NCBI GenBank assembly: GCA_028753945.1
Contig: JAPNXP010000017.1
Coordinates: 2,170,001-2,234,000, forward strand
Source: Hexactinellida sp. DTS-2022
Taxonomy: Eukaryota; Porifera; Hexactinellida
Reading direction: 5' to 3'
DNA length: 64,000 bases
Every line of letters starts with the position of its first letter. The first letter of the stretch is position 1. Both the position numbers and the translations under genes were made by a program. Shown here one piece after another: positions 49,114-60,844 of the stretch. The notes under the pieces are model-generated. The model was not told where the DNA came from, ran no database searches, and worked only from the letters and a program-made list of their open reading frames with translations.

Positions 49114-52100
49114 CTAGAGGATCTCTTTGATAAGGTTTTTTGGTTGCGAAAGTTATAACAGTTTCTGGTTCCAATTTTGTATCTTTTTGTTTGTGTTTTT
49201 TATAAGATTCTTGTTCTCTAGACTCATTTATCTGATTTTTGAGGTTAGCTAAAAGGTAAACAAGTAAACAACAAGTCAACAGGTAAATAAATACGAAATT
49301 ACCGGCTTTTCTACTGTAATTCTAAGAAATAACTTATATGTAAACCGTATATTTATATACCAGGTTTTACTTACTTAAATACTATTGTAGCGATAGGGGC
49401 TTTTGGTCTACAAATTTTTTGTTTAGTTTGTATGGGCTTTTATAGACCGTCTACATATAAAGGAAGCTCTAATTTCAATATACTGTGTCATTTTTAACAT
49501 AAAAATCATTTTTTCGAAGCCTGGTTTTATATTGAAAATATATATACTAGCCAATATACTACCTGGCCAAAAGTATTTGAACAACTATAATTTTTGTGTC
49601 ATTTCGCCACAAGTGGCTCATAATAGGGACACAATGATACCACATTGAAATGACCTGTATTACTGTTGCTAACTTGAAAACCAGTGTTTTCCGGTCATGT
49701 TATATCGATATACGTACTTGAATTGATATACGAATGTGACACTATTCTTACCGATTGTGTCCACTAACACCTTCCACACCACGCTCTCCTTCTTGTGATC
49801 TACGAAGTCCAGGTACATAAGGTTTAGCTTCTTGAGAGGGTCGGGTCGGGAGCAGGGCTTAACCGCTCCCATTATAACCGTGGCCTGTTTCCGCTCCGCT
49901 AGGCCAGCCGCTAGTTTCCATTCCACAGCGCACCTGTCGCTGTTAAGGTAGGTCTGACTCAGCCCCAGCAGAATTATAGACGCCTCCTCCATACTACACG
50001 CATGTACACAGTTTGTTAAAACGATATACATTATACAGAGTTATAGATTCCAATATAATACAGTGAATACCGTTATAACGAACACAAACGGACTGTAAAA
50101 ATTTGTTCGCTTTATCCGGAGGAATAGCCATTGTAGGGAGCTGATTTTGAGGAACTGTTTGTTCGTCTTACCCGGAAATTCTTATTTACTGTGTTCGTAC
50201 TAACGAGGTTCTACTGTAGTTATACACAGTTCTTAAATTCCAATATACAGTGAACTCCAGTTATAACCAAGTCGGATATATAACGAAATAACTGATTATA
50301 ACCAAATGGATATTTCCCCCCAGACCACTAAATGCATTAATTATTATCCGCTTATAACGAATATCCAGATATAACGAAGGGATTTACAGGTCCCAAGCAC
50401 TTTGTAACTATAGTTAAATTATTGTAAGATCAACAAAAAACTGTTTTCCACTGTATTTGAGTCTTGAATTTGATTAGTCATTTAACGATCGAACATTCGA
50501 ACATTCGTTGGTTCCATTTATATACCGTATTCCTACAATCCCTATTTATAGTTCCGGTTGTTGTCACCTCGCCCTGATGGCCTGCTGGTTATAAGTGTCT
50601 CCGTCTGGTCTGAAGTGGTAGCTGGCGACTACGGACACATGAGTGGTCTTAAGGTTCCGCAGCTTCATAACCACTTTAACTTTAGCCCACGTAAAGTCAG
50701 CTGTGCTGTGAGACACGAACACGTGGTACTGCTTCCTCCTAGCTGGAGGAGTAAACAGTAAACAGGAAGCAAACTGGAACTATAGTAGTAAACAGGAACT
50801 ATAGTAGTAAATTGGAACTATAGTAGTAAACCGGAACTATAGTAGTAAACTGGAACTATAGTAGTAAATAGGAACTATAGTAGTAAACAGGAACTATAGT
50901 AGTAAACTGGAACTATAGTAGTAAATAGGAACTATAGTAGTAAACAGGAACTATAGTAGTAAACAGGAACTATAGTAGTAAACTGGAACTATAGTAGTAA
51001 ACCGGTTTTTCTAACACAGTTTTGACTGATAATATATATCTACAGTATAAACCGGTTTTAATTCGAACTACAGTCGAAACCGGTTTTTCTAGCACAGTTT
51101 TTCTAACTAACTATTTATTCTACATAAGTAAGAAATTCCTATTTTGTTTTATTTGAATTATTATATTCTAACTATGGGATTTTCTTACTTTATTTCCATG
51201 CAAAGAATTGGTTTCGACTGTTGTTTCAATTGGAAGTACAGTATACTCTGTTAATAGGAACACGGATAAGGGAATATCGGTTAAGGAGTACAAGGTTAAT
51301 TCCCCTAGCCTATACAAATGCATGCAAGTGACTCCGGTTAATACGAATTCCGGATAATGCGAACATATTAAGACGGTCACCTGGTGTTCCTACTAACAGA
51401 GCTATTAACGAGTTAGTTCCAGTTCCAATACGTACCAAGGGACTCTCTATGGTATCTGGTTGGGTGTGCGTAGGCTCGTATGACCTCAGATCTCTGCTGT
51501 GTCGCTGTGCCACTCTCTGACTTCCTTCTCTCTCGCACTCTCTGGTACCTAACAGGGGACACTATATGAATACAGGTGTTGTTGTTGTTGTTGTTTGTAC
51601 TGTACAGTAGCATGTTAAAGTCAGAACTAATAGATACGTAAAAGGTATTTATAGTTGTTATTGTTGTTGTTGTTTATATACAGTACAGTAGCATGTTAAA
51701 GTAGAACTAATAGATGTTGTTGTTGTTGTTTATATACAGTACAGTAGCATGTTAAAGTTAGATATAACAGACTATTTCATAAATGCTATTTATTGTTGTT
51801 GTTGTTATACAGTAGAGCCTCGTTAGACGAACACTGTTAATACGAATTCTGGTTAATACACACTATTTCAGTTCCCTTCAAAGCTTTTTCAATACAAATG
51901 ATATTGGTTAATAGTAACTTAATACGAATTCCGGATAAAGAGAACACATTTAACTGTCCCCTGGTGTTCCTACTAACGAGGTACTACTGTATACATAACA
52001 CAAATATGAACTATTTAACACCTTTTCTCTCTAGAGTTTGTAGTTTGTGCCACAGGTGATCTCTCCCTCACAATACCACGGTCCACACTTTGTTCTATAT

Positions 52101-52255
52101 TTAGATTTTCCCACTGACCCTCTATCTGTAAGAGTGCGGGGGGAATAGAGTTTGGCGAAGTTATGTTTATTCTGCTTCTCAGCTGTTCGATTTTAGCTTC
52201 GTTCTTCTTTGCAAGCGTTTCCGTGTCGCTTGTTTGCTCCTTTCCTCTCTTGTCT
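49114..52255 (-). CDS. TIR-domain exons directly upstream of RNMT (possible TIR-RNMT fusion)
   Basis: Exons 52022..52255, 51436..51548, 50568..50742, 49752..49993 and 49114..49248, all in phase. The TIR domain spans the third and fourth: QYHVFVSHSTADFTWAKVKV, VSVVASYHF, then ASIILLGLSQTYLNSDRCA and VEWKLAAG, with Glu at the position of the catalytic Glu of NADase-type TIRs. Also ATVIMGAV and VVWKVLVDTI. The first two exons encode a charged helical region (KKNEAKIEQLRSRIN) without a Met, so a 5' exon is missing. The last donor (phase 1) fits RNMT exon 48797 (phase 1). TIR domains act in innate immune signalling or cleave NAD. A separate TIR gene ending near 49114 is the alternative. Confidence 0.7.
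50248..50410. mobile_element. Family C MITE between TIR exons
   Basis: CAGTGAACTCCAGTTATAACC to GGTCCCAAGCACTTTGTAAC, with ATTATCCGCTTATAACG inside. A degraded element with CAGTGAATACCGTTATAACG lies just left (50061..50216). Confidence 0.7.
50757..51005. repeat. 19-bp minisatellite beside a TIR exon
   Basis: About a dozen copies of GTAAACTGGAACTATAGTA, differing at one or two positions (ACTGG/ACAGG/ATAGG/ACCGG). Begins within 15 bases of the acceptor of exon 50568..50742. Confidence 0.9.
51239..51404. mobile_element. Family A MITE
   Basis: CAGTATACTCTGTTAATAGG to GGTCACCTGGTGTTCCTAC, CTCTG subfamily. Confidence 0.75.
51810..51989. mobile_element. Family A MITE
   Basis: CAGTAGAGCCTCGTTAGACG to CTACTAACGAGGTACTACTG, TA-flanked, 180 bp. 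Confidence 0.8.
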
Positions 52256-52290
52256 CTAAACACCAATATGGAACTAACACCTATTGTACA

Positions 52291-52375
52291 GTAACTCCGC
52301 TTAATAGAGCCACCAGTTAATAGATTTCTCCGCTTAATCGGGTCAAAGTAACCTGGTCCCGAGGTGAATAAATGG
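52291..52375. mobile_element. Family E MITE, right end lost
   Basis: CAGTAACTCCGCTTAATAGAG through TCCCGAGGTGAATAA. In the 326-bp gap between the first seen TIR-gene exon and CRNKL1, which shows no start exon for the TIR gene. Confidence 0.65.
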
Positions 52376-52581
52376 GCCTTCTATAGGTTTAATCCATTCC
52401 TCTTAAATATGTATGATAAATTAGTGTGATTTATCGAAATGTTAAAATTAGTGTCGTTTACAGTTATTACCCTTTTTAATCGAAATGTTACATTAGTTAT
52501 TAACAATTTAACTTTTTTAATCGAAATATTATATTATGTTGCATACAGTTGATACCCTAGATACGGTTAGAGTCGTTAGGA

Positions 52582-55500
52582 ATGTCACAGGCAGTAGCTT
52601 TTGGCGCCAAAAGAGGAACGGATGACAAACCAGGAGCGACCCGGATCCCAAAAGCCGCGCGGGTTAAGAACAAGAACCCCGCGGCCATCCAAATAACCGC
52701 GGAACAAATTCTCCAAGAAGTCACTGACAGACAGTTGGAAAAAGCCGCGCCTCCCCCGAAACAACCAATCAGAACAGAGGAAGAACTCAAGGACTTTAAG
52801 GTATGCTGGAAATGGTTCGAAAAACCAAATAGGAAATACAGTCGAAATCGGATTATTTTGTTTTATCGGACTATTTTGTCCTAATATTCGAGGAAAATTA
52901 TGATAAATATACCATTTTGCATGGATATCCCACCGGGTTTATTTGTCTTATCGGATTATTTTGTCGAATTATTCATGAAAAGAATTGGACAAAATAATCC
53001 GATTTCGACTGTAGTTCGATTTTTTAGTGTTGCTGCACCATGGATATGAGAAAAATCCCGGCTTGAATCCATGGTCCAACAATACAAAAATGAAAGTAGA
53101 ACTATTTCCTATTTTGTTCGAACTATTTCCTATTTTGAAAAAATCGAACCATCTCCGTATTACCGATTTTAAGATGCGGAAACGTAAAGCGTTTGAAGAC
53201 AACATTCGTAAGAACAGAGGTGTCATAAGCAACTGGATAAAGTACGCAGAATGGGAGGCCGCGCAAAAGGAGATTAAGCATGCGGAGTCTGTGTACGAGA
53301 GAGCTCTGGATGAGGATCATAGGAACATAGGACTCTGGCTTAAGTATGCGGAGATGGAAATGAAGATTGGACAGGTATTAATAGCGGATTCTAAAAGTCA
53401 TCCTGATATAATGACCTTTGAGGATCTGGCCCTTAGTTAAGTACAGTCAGGTTCTTTTATTAGGAACATTCAAGGGGCCAAAAATTGTGTTCATTATAAT
53501 AAGCGAATCAACTTAATACAATCCCTATGTAAGTTGTAAATTGGGACCATAGGGCTTGTTCATAATAAAAAGTTTAATATTAATTAAGCAGAACAAAATG
53601 GTTCACAATATAACAACCAGTTCCATTACAAATTATAGCAGAACCTCGTTAATACGAACACCAACGGACTGTAAAAATTCGCTTTATCCGGAGTTCGTAT
53701 TAACCGGAGTAATACCCATATAGAATAGCCATTGTAGGGACCTGATTTTGTGGAACTGTTTAGTCGTCTTAACCGTGTTCCTACTAACGAGGTTTTCCCA
53801 TATACAGTAGATGTCGGATATAAGCACACCGGATATAAGAACATATCGGATATAAGAACACTATGTTGGAAAACGTTTGCCATCTACCCTGTATAGTTTA
53901 TGTCGGTTATAAGAACATGTCGGTTATAAGCACCTTAAGTGCAGTTCCCGACGATGTGCTTATAACCGACATACACTGTATTAACTATATCAATATGTAT
54001 TATGTTACTACTACGGTATGTAGGTTAACCACGCGCGCAACCTGTGGAACCGGGCCGTGGCCATCCTGCCGCGTGCCGACCAGTTCTGGTACAAGTATGC
54101 GTACATGGAGGAGATGCTGGGAGAGGTGGGGAAGGCCAGACAGGTGTTCGAGCGGTGGATGGAGTGGGAGCCCAAGGAGCAAGCCTGGTTCTCGTATATA
54201 AACATGGAGATTAGGTAGTTATAGTTATAGTTCTGTTATAGTTACATATACAGTACAGCAGTTATAGTTCCTGTTATAGTTACATATACAGTACAGTACA
54301 AACAGTCATAGTTTCAATAACAGTTCTAACTATGTACAGTGAACTCGAAGTTGGATATAATAAATGGAGATTTTCCCCAGAACACTAAATGCATTAATCC
54401 TTTGTATTAACAATTGGTAAAAAAACGTGACATAAGGAGGGGTGTATAATTTTGCGAATATTACGTTACATAACGTTTGAGTGACACCCTGTATTAATCT
54501 GGTTAGTTAATTAGTTGGTTAGTTGCTTCTATTTATAGATACAAAGAGGTAGATCGAGCCAGGAAAATATACGAACAGTTCGTTCAGGTCCACCCAGTTA
54601 CCAAATATTGGATGAAATATGCAAAGTTTGAGGAGCAAAACGGTTGCCTAGCAACAGCGAGGAATGTGTATGAAAGGGGAATGGAATTCTTCGGAGATGA
54701 GCACACAGATGAGGCGTTCTATATGGCGTTTGGAAAGTTTGAAGAGAGACAGAAAGAGTTCGAAAGGGTGAGTAACAAAATAGTAGAAATTATAATCATT
54801 TGTAAGCTTTGATTGAATACCATGGATAATTATAGAAACTGAATATCAAAAAAGCAAAAAATTATACAGTGGATGCCGGTTATAAGAACATCGTCGGGAA
54901 CTGCATATAATGTTCTTACAACCGACATAAATTATATAGGGTATATGGCAACCGTTTTCCAGTAGAATGTTCTTATAACCGGCATCTACTGTATAATCTA
55001 CAGTTATATACAGTCAACTTCATTTCCAGGATCAGAATTATGACAATAGTTTGGTTATTATTCTATAGCTAAGAACTATTGTCACTGTAATAGTTCAGTT
55101 TACAGGGGAGCATCCTTATATGTAGACGGTCTATCAAAGCCCATACAAGTTATTTCTTTACAGGGACATTATACATGGAACTTAAACTAAGTGGTTCCTG
55201 TATTATAATTTATAACAATACTGTTAGGTACGGACTATATATAAGTACGCAGTCGAGAAGCTGGGCAAAGAGAAATGCCAGCAGCTCCTGAAGGCCTATT
55301 CGCAGTTCGAAAAGCGACACGGCGATAGGCTGGCTATCGATGACGTAATCCTAAGCAAGCGGAGACAGCAGTATGAAGAGCAGCTGTCGGGTAACACTCA
55401 GGATTATGATTTGTGGTTCAATTACATTAGGCTTATGGAAGGGGATGGAAGTGTTGAGTTGTTGAGGGAAATATTCGAGCGGGCAATTGCGAATGTCCCG

Positions 55501-57479
55501 CCTGTTCAGGAGAAGAGATATTGGCGAAGGTAAGTCAAACCGGAACTATAGAGTTATATAGTTCCAATTGGAACTATAGTATATTCTCGTTAATAAGACA
55601 CGGATAAGGGGTACAAGATATAGAGGTGTTAAAATATGTATATAAAGAGGACACAATGTGTGTATTTAACATATAGTAGCTCTGTTAATAGAACACGGAT
55701 AAGGGAAATATCGGTTAAGGAGTACAAGGTTAATTCCCCTAGCCTATACTAATGCATGCAAGTGACTCCGGTTAATACGAACATATTAAGACGGTCCCTT
55801 GGTGTTCCTATTAACAGAGTCTACTGTAATACATAAAAGTACCATGGATACGCTATATGTCAATATTACTGTCAGGCCTTAAAATGGCTTGTTAATAGCT
55901 CTGTTACTATAGGAACAAAAGGTGTTACAATATGATTAATAGGTACATATACATTTGGATAAACTACGCTCTATTTGAAGAACTGACTGCAAAAGATATG
56001 TCGAGAACGCGAGAAGTTTATAGAACTGCGATTAACCAAATTCCACACAAAATATTCACTTTTGCTAAGATGTGGCTTTTGTACTGCCACTTTGAAGTCA
56101 GACAACTTGAGCTCACACAAGCTCGCAAGATCCTTGGCAACGCGATTGGAATGTGCCCTAAAACCAAGCTGTATAGAGGGTACATAGAACTGGAACTGGA
56201 ACTAAGGGAGTTCGGGAGAGCGAGAATACTTTATGAGAAATTCCTAGAGTTTAATCCTAGCAACTGCACTACCTGGATAAAGTATGCCGAGTTGGAATCT
56301 ATTTTAGGTACTGATTTATACTAGTTCAATTGTGTATAGTATCCATAGTCCAATAGTACCGTAATTAGTCAAATAGTAGCCTATGCGATTATTGAAGTAA
56401 ATACGGTATTGTTTGAATTCAAAATCCATGGTAAAAAAAAAGATATGCAATGCACAGTATTGTTACATCCTTGGCGCCTGAATTTTCGCTCTAAAATGAT
56501 TGTTTTATTTATAAAATTTCGCGCCTAAACTTAGACAAATTTCTATTAACGCGCCTAGATAAGATCATGTTGTTGTTGATGTTGTTGGAAATTGTTTCAA
56601 AAGTTACTTGTGTGGTATACAACATTCCAATGTACCTGTTGATCACTAGGAGACACGGACAGATCACGCGCCATACTGGAACTTGCCACTCAATACCCGA
56701 GTATGGACATTCCTGAGATTCTATGGAAAGCCTACATTGACTTTGAAGTGGAACAGGAAGAATGGAATAAAGTTAGAGATTTGTATGAAAGATTATTGGA
56801 GAAAACCAAACACCTGAAAGTGTGGCTCTCATACGCGAAATTCGAAACTTCGATTGAAGAAATAAATACCGCCAGAGAGGTTAGTTCCAATTGCTAATAT
56901 GGAACTAAGTTAATGGTATAAATTGTATTACTCAACCATGGATATAAGAGTGTGGGTTTAATCCATAGTCCAATAATACAAATAGTTGTTTCAATCCCCT
57001 GTAATTCGTTCAATTCCATATCAGTTTCAATAGATAAGTAAATTATATGTTAAAATATGCTATTTTTAGAATGTATTATATAGGTTTACAGCCGTGCTGA
57101 TAAACAGTTGAAGGAATTCAACCAATCAGAAGAGCGGAAGGGTCTGCACGAGGCTTGGTTCAGTTTCGAAACGAATCACGGCGATGAAATCAGCCAATCA
57201 GAAATCAGGAAAAAGGCGCCGAAAATGGTTAAAAAGAAGCGCCAGCAGCCTAGCAACGAGGGCGGTGCAATGGAATGGGAGGAATACTGGGAATACGTGT
57301 TTCCAGATGAAATTACGAAAGCGCCTAATTTGAAACTTCTGGAAATGGCGAAGAAATGGAAAAAGGGAAACGAGGAAGCTATAAATAGAACTGAAACTGA
57401 AACTGAACCAACAGCTAGTGACGTAACAAATCCAAATAAGATCCCATTGGATGATAGCGACAGCGATATTGAAATGTGA
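52582..57479 (+). CDS. CRNKL1: Crooked neck-like pre-mRNA splicing factor (HAT repeats)
   Basis: Core component of the NTC/Prp19-associated spliceosome complex in the nucleus. Eight exons: 52582..52800, 53174..53374, 54024..54214, 54539..54767, 55228..55529, 55943..56307, 56650..56879 and 57084..57479. All join in frame. The protein is made of HAT (half-a-TPR) repeats, visible as [90 protein letters not shown] and [16 protein letters not shown]. It closely follows human CRNKL1 throughout. The C-terminus is acidic (DDSDSDIEM). GTTAG|GA precedes the ATG. Introns are loaded with MITEs. Convergent with the Gln/Pro-rich gene, 111 bases apart. Confidence 0.94.
52839..53011. mobile_element. Family F MITE in CRNKL1 intron 1
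   Basis: CAGTCGAAATCGGATTATTTTG to CAAAATAATCCGATTTCGACTG, perfect inverted ends of about 20 bp with TA flanks, 173 bp. Followed at about 53030..53085 by a small foldback with ACCATGGATATGAG / GAATCCATGGTCC ends. Confidence 0.85.
53639..53796. mobile_element. Family A-like MITE in CRNKL1 intron 2
   Basis: CAGAACCTCGTTAATACGAAC to CTACTAACGAGGTTTT. The inner sequence 'cggactgtaaaaattcgctttatccgg' marks a subfamily also seen at 50085..50215. A CAGTCAGGTTCTTTTATTAGG element lies just before (53445..53570). Confidence 0.7.
53805..53978. mobile_element. Family B MITE in CRNKL1 intron 2
   Basis: CAGTAGATGTCGGATATAAG to CTTATAACCGACATACACTG, TA-flanked; close relative of 35010..35168. Confidence 0.8.
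54867..54991. mobile_element. Family B MITE in CRNKL1 intron 4
   Basis: CAGTGGATGCCGGTTATAAG to CTTATAACCGGCATCTACTG, TA-flanked, 125 bp, near-perfect ends. Confidence 0.85.
55675..55826. mobile_element. Family A MITE in CRNKL1 intron 5
   Basis: TAGTAGCTCTGTTAATAG to CCTATTAACAGAGTCTACTG, CTCTG subfamily. Confidence 0.75.
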
Positions 57480-57578
57480 TTGGTTAAATGGAATTGTAAT
57501 TTGAAACTGAAACTAACATATTTTGGAGGATATTTAAGTTGCAAGAAATTCCTTATAAATTTGGTGTATTTTCTATTA

Positions 57579-57624
57579 CTGGACCATGGATTATGCATTA
57601 TCCTTGAATCCATAGTCCAGTAGT
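57579..57624. repeat. Foldback overlapping the stop of the Gln/Pro-rich gene
   Basis: ACTGGACCATGGATTATGCA / ...TTGAATCCATAGTCCAGTA inverted pair. Related ACCATGGATAT foldbacks lie at 53030, 56930 and 57885..58048. Confidence 0.65.
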
Positions 57625-58871
57625 ATAATATCATACCCGATAACTATTGGCTGTTGTGTTTGTTGGCTTGCAGCTAGGGTCGCTTCTTGTTTTGCGGTTT
57701 TAATCAGTTCGGATAGATTCGTGTTTATGACGTTGACGGTTTGTAGGAGGTGCACTGGGTTAGCCTGTAGCATGGGGGCTGCTGGCGCTGTTTGTGTTGT
57801 TATTGTTATGTCGGATAGCTGCGCTAAAGGAACCTAACCATAGGGTAACAGGCAATATGATTGGGGAGATTCAAAGGGTTAGGAAGTATTATTGGACCAT
57901 GGATATTGAAAAACTAATTTCAGAACCTACAAATACAGTAGAACATGTCAATAACTGGCGAAAAATGACTGTTATGTACAGGTTCTGCTGTATCTTAATA
58001 GAAAACGGTTTAATTCCAAATATATTTATTGGTTTAACAAATCCATGGTCCAAAACATAATTTTATACAAGAATTGAGCAATCAATGGATCGCTTATCCA
58101 TGGTTGCATTACACTCACTTGATTGGGGAACAGGCCGGTGGGCAGTTGAGAGAGGTCGATTGTCTCGGGTTGTCTCCGTGGATCCTTCGGGTACACCTGC
58201 GAACCAGGGATGACACTCATATAGGCTGTGTCCTATAAACAGACCAATCATATACCAGCTTCTGTGGTTATAAGTGGCACTTACCTGTGGCATAATCGGT
58301 GGCATTTGTTGGAGGAATGGCATGGGCTGAGGTGGCAGGGTTGTCACTATTTGTGGCAGTAGGCCCACTTGCGGATTAACCTGAATGCTGATTGGCTCAG
58401 TGGTTAACTGAACGACAGAGGGAAACCTCTGCTCACTGACTTCCTCCTGCAAGGAATCTGATTGGCTGATGTCAATCTTAACCGGTCTCAGCTGTCTCTG
58501 CGCTTCCACTAATCGCTGCTCGGTTAGGTTGCTATCCTGCGTCTGAGGAATGTTGGGCAAATCCAGTCCTTTCAAAATAGAAAATAGTGCTTGGTGGGCT
58601 CCACTGGTAAGCGTGTCTATAAATAGAATAAAAGATATAAATAGAACATTTGTTAAATATTAATAAACCTACTTTGTAGGCCTTGCATTTGTGGCTGCAT
58701 TCCCCCTGACAACGCCTGTAGGGCATTGGAATGCAGAAGAACGGGCGGGGGAATGGGAGCAGCTGATTGGATAACTATAGGCGTGGAAGAAATCGAATTT
58801 GATTGGCTGATTACAGTGGATGTAATCTGGGTGCCAGGTTGTAATTGAGTGAATTGAAAATTTGGATCCAT
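57591..58871 (-). CDS. Gln/Pro-rich protein, unrecognised
   Basis: Four exons, all in phase: 58673..58871, 58285..58616, 58119..58232 and 57591..57833, giving 295 residues. Starts MDPNFQFTQLQPGTQI. Rich in Gln, Pro, Ser and Thr, with QPMPFLQQMPPIMPQ, GSQVYPKDPRRQPE and LLQTVNVINTNLSELIKTA. This resembles activation or scaffold regions of transcription and RNA-processing factors, but I cannot assign a family. The last eight or so codons (LDYGFKDNA) and the stop come from a foldback repeat. It lies between CRNKL1 (convergent) and RPL10 (same strand). A further exon or an alternative end is possible. Confidence 0.65.
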
Positions 58872-59034
58872 TAAATCTATAAATAGCTACTGTCTTTGAT
58901 AAACAGTGAAGTATTCATAAATGTAATCACGCGTTGTATGTAATCATGTTTAACTACAAATAATCACTACGATTACATTCAACTACAATTCTAACTACTC
59001 CTACACACTACCCTAGCGACCAGTCTAGCAATCT

Positions 59035-60784
59035 GGAATTTCCATTCTTTTTAACCAATTCTTGAAAGGTCCCTTTTCTCCGTGGTACTGTACGTTGACG
59101 CCATCCTTGGTTAGAGTTTTGGTTTTTAGTCCCTTTTCGTATTCCTCCGGAGTGTACTTTGTGAAACCGTGCTTGTTAGAAACAACGATTTTCTGGCGAC
59201 CTAAGTGTGAATAAAATAGTATTTAACTGATAATTTATTGATCAATTCTGCATTGAATAAACGCGCTTAATTTAAGCGCCTAAATTATGTATTATATTGC
59301 GTTTATGGGAGCATTTTATAGGCACGCAAATATAAATTTCTTAGTGTTTTGGCGCGAAAATATTTTGCAATATAAAACTAATGTTTGGCGCACAAATTGG
59401 CGCTAGGATTTAGGCGGGCTTATATTTCGGAATTAACTAAGCAGGAAAATAGGCGCCATATAACTGACAAACCTGGGAATTTGAACTTGGCTCTCCTGAA
59501 GGCCTCACAGGCATGCTGCTCGTTCGTAGCTTTGGAGCGAATCGACATCATAACCTGACCGATGTTAACGCGGGCAACCGTGCCAGTAGGCTTCCCAAAG
59601 GCACCCCGCATTCCTGTCTGTAACCTAGGTAACAGGAATTGTGAACAATAATACAAATTGAAAAATCAAACTTTTTTGAATAAAATAATACCTTGGATAA
59701 GAAATTTTTGTTCATTTTCAGTAGCCATAGTGTAATATACAAGTTCTTATTTCAGTTAAAATAACTTAATTCCTATTAATAATATTCCTAATATTACATA
59801 AGAACTGTTGTATTACGATAACCATGGATATTAACCCATGGTATTTAATGAGCTTCCTTATATGTAGACGGTCTATAAAAGCCCATACAAACTAAGCAAA
59901 AAATTTGTTGACCGTCTATAAATTATGTAGACCTGTTGTATGACAGTTTACTTACCTCTATTACTATTACAATAATTAACCATGGATACTTTCTATCCAT
60001 GACGGTTTACTTACCGTCTTTGCAATGGCTTCACACTTTATACTTCCTATTACACGTCTGCACTTGTAAGGATTCACATCTCAAATTCTAATTGGAAAAT
60101 GTCATTATGGCCAAAAATATCTTAGCTAATATGGAAATTATTAGATGCTATGTTGATGCAATGTCAAATTATGAAATTAGAATTAGAATTTGAGATGTGA
60201 ATCCTTATAAGTGCAGATGTGTAATAGGAAGTATAAAGTGTGAAGCCATTGCAAAGACGGTAAGTAAACCGTCATAGATAGAAAGTATCCATGGTTAACT
60301 ATTGTAATAGTAATAGAGGTAAGTAAACTGTCATGGTAAGTAAACTGTCATACAACAGACCAAAAGCCTCTGCCGTCTATGGGTAATAGTATTTAAACTG
60401 AATATCCATGGTTAAACTACACAAGTATTTAACTGAATATCCATGGTTAACTAACCTGTCTGCCCCGGCACACGATAACATCTTGTTTATCCTCAGCACA
60501 TGAAACGGGTGTAGTCTAATCCTCAAGTGGAACTGGTCCTTTCCACAATGCTTCACCATATACTTATTAGCGCAAATCCTGGCAGCTTCTAGAGCCTCGG
60601 AACTTATCTGTTCGTGTTCGTCGCTCAAAAGGTGAATGCAGAGTGGGAACAAATGCACAGGCGTTTTCTTTGCGCCCATATCGAATATCCGGATTTTAGA
60701 ATCAGGTACCCCTCGACAGTATCGAGATTTGGGGTACGGCTTGTTCTTACAGTAGCGGTAACAGCGAGCTGGCCTCCGACCCAT
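59035..60784 (-). CDS. RPL10: 60S ribosomal protein L10 (uL16)
   Basis: Three exons, 60456..60784, 59473..59624 and 59035..59200, give about 214 residues, the same as human. Starts [20 protein letters not shown]; then [57 protein letters not shown] and [11 protein letters not shown]; ends [13 protein letters not shown]. Part of the large subunit near the peptidyl-transferase centre, needed for subunit joining. The junctions ACAG|GTTAGT to CCTAG|GTTACAG and CCCAG|GTTTGT to CTTAG|GTCGCC keep frame. Intron 1 carries a long inverted repeat. Confidence 0.96.
59933..60358. repeat. Long inverted repeat in RPL10 intron 1
   Basis: Left arm 59933..60095 and right arm about 60180..60358, nearly perfect complements, separated by about 85 bp. 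Arms contain CTGTTGTATGACAGTTTAC, ACCGTCTTTGCAATGGCTTC and TGTAAGGATTCACATCTC with mirrors. The right arm has a short internal repeat of GGTAAGTAAACTGTCAT. Could be a foldback element or an inverted duplication. Confidence 0.9.
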
Positions 60785-60844
60785 TATGGAACTGGAACTT
60801 AATATGGAACTATAAATTAATTGTATGAAAGTTACTTATAAGTA

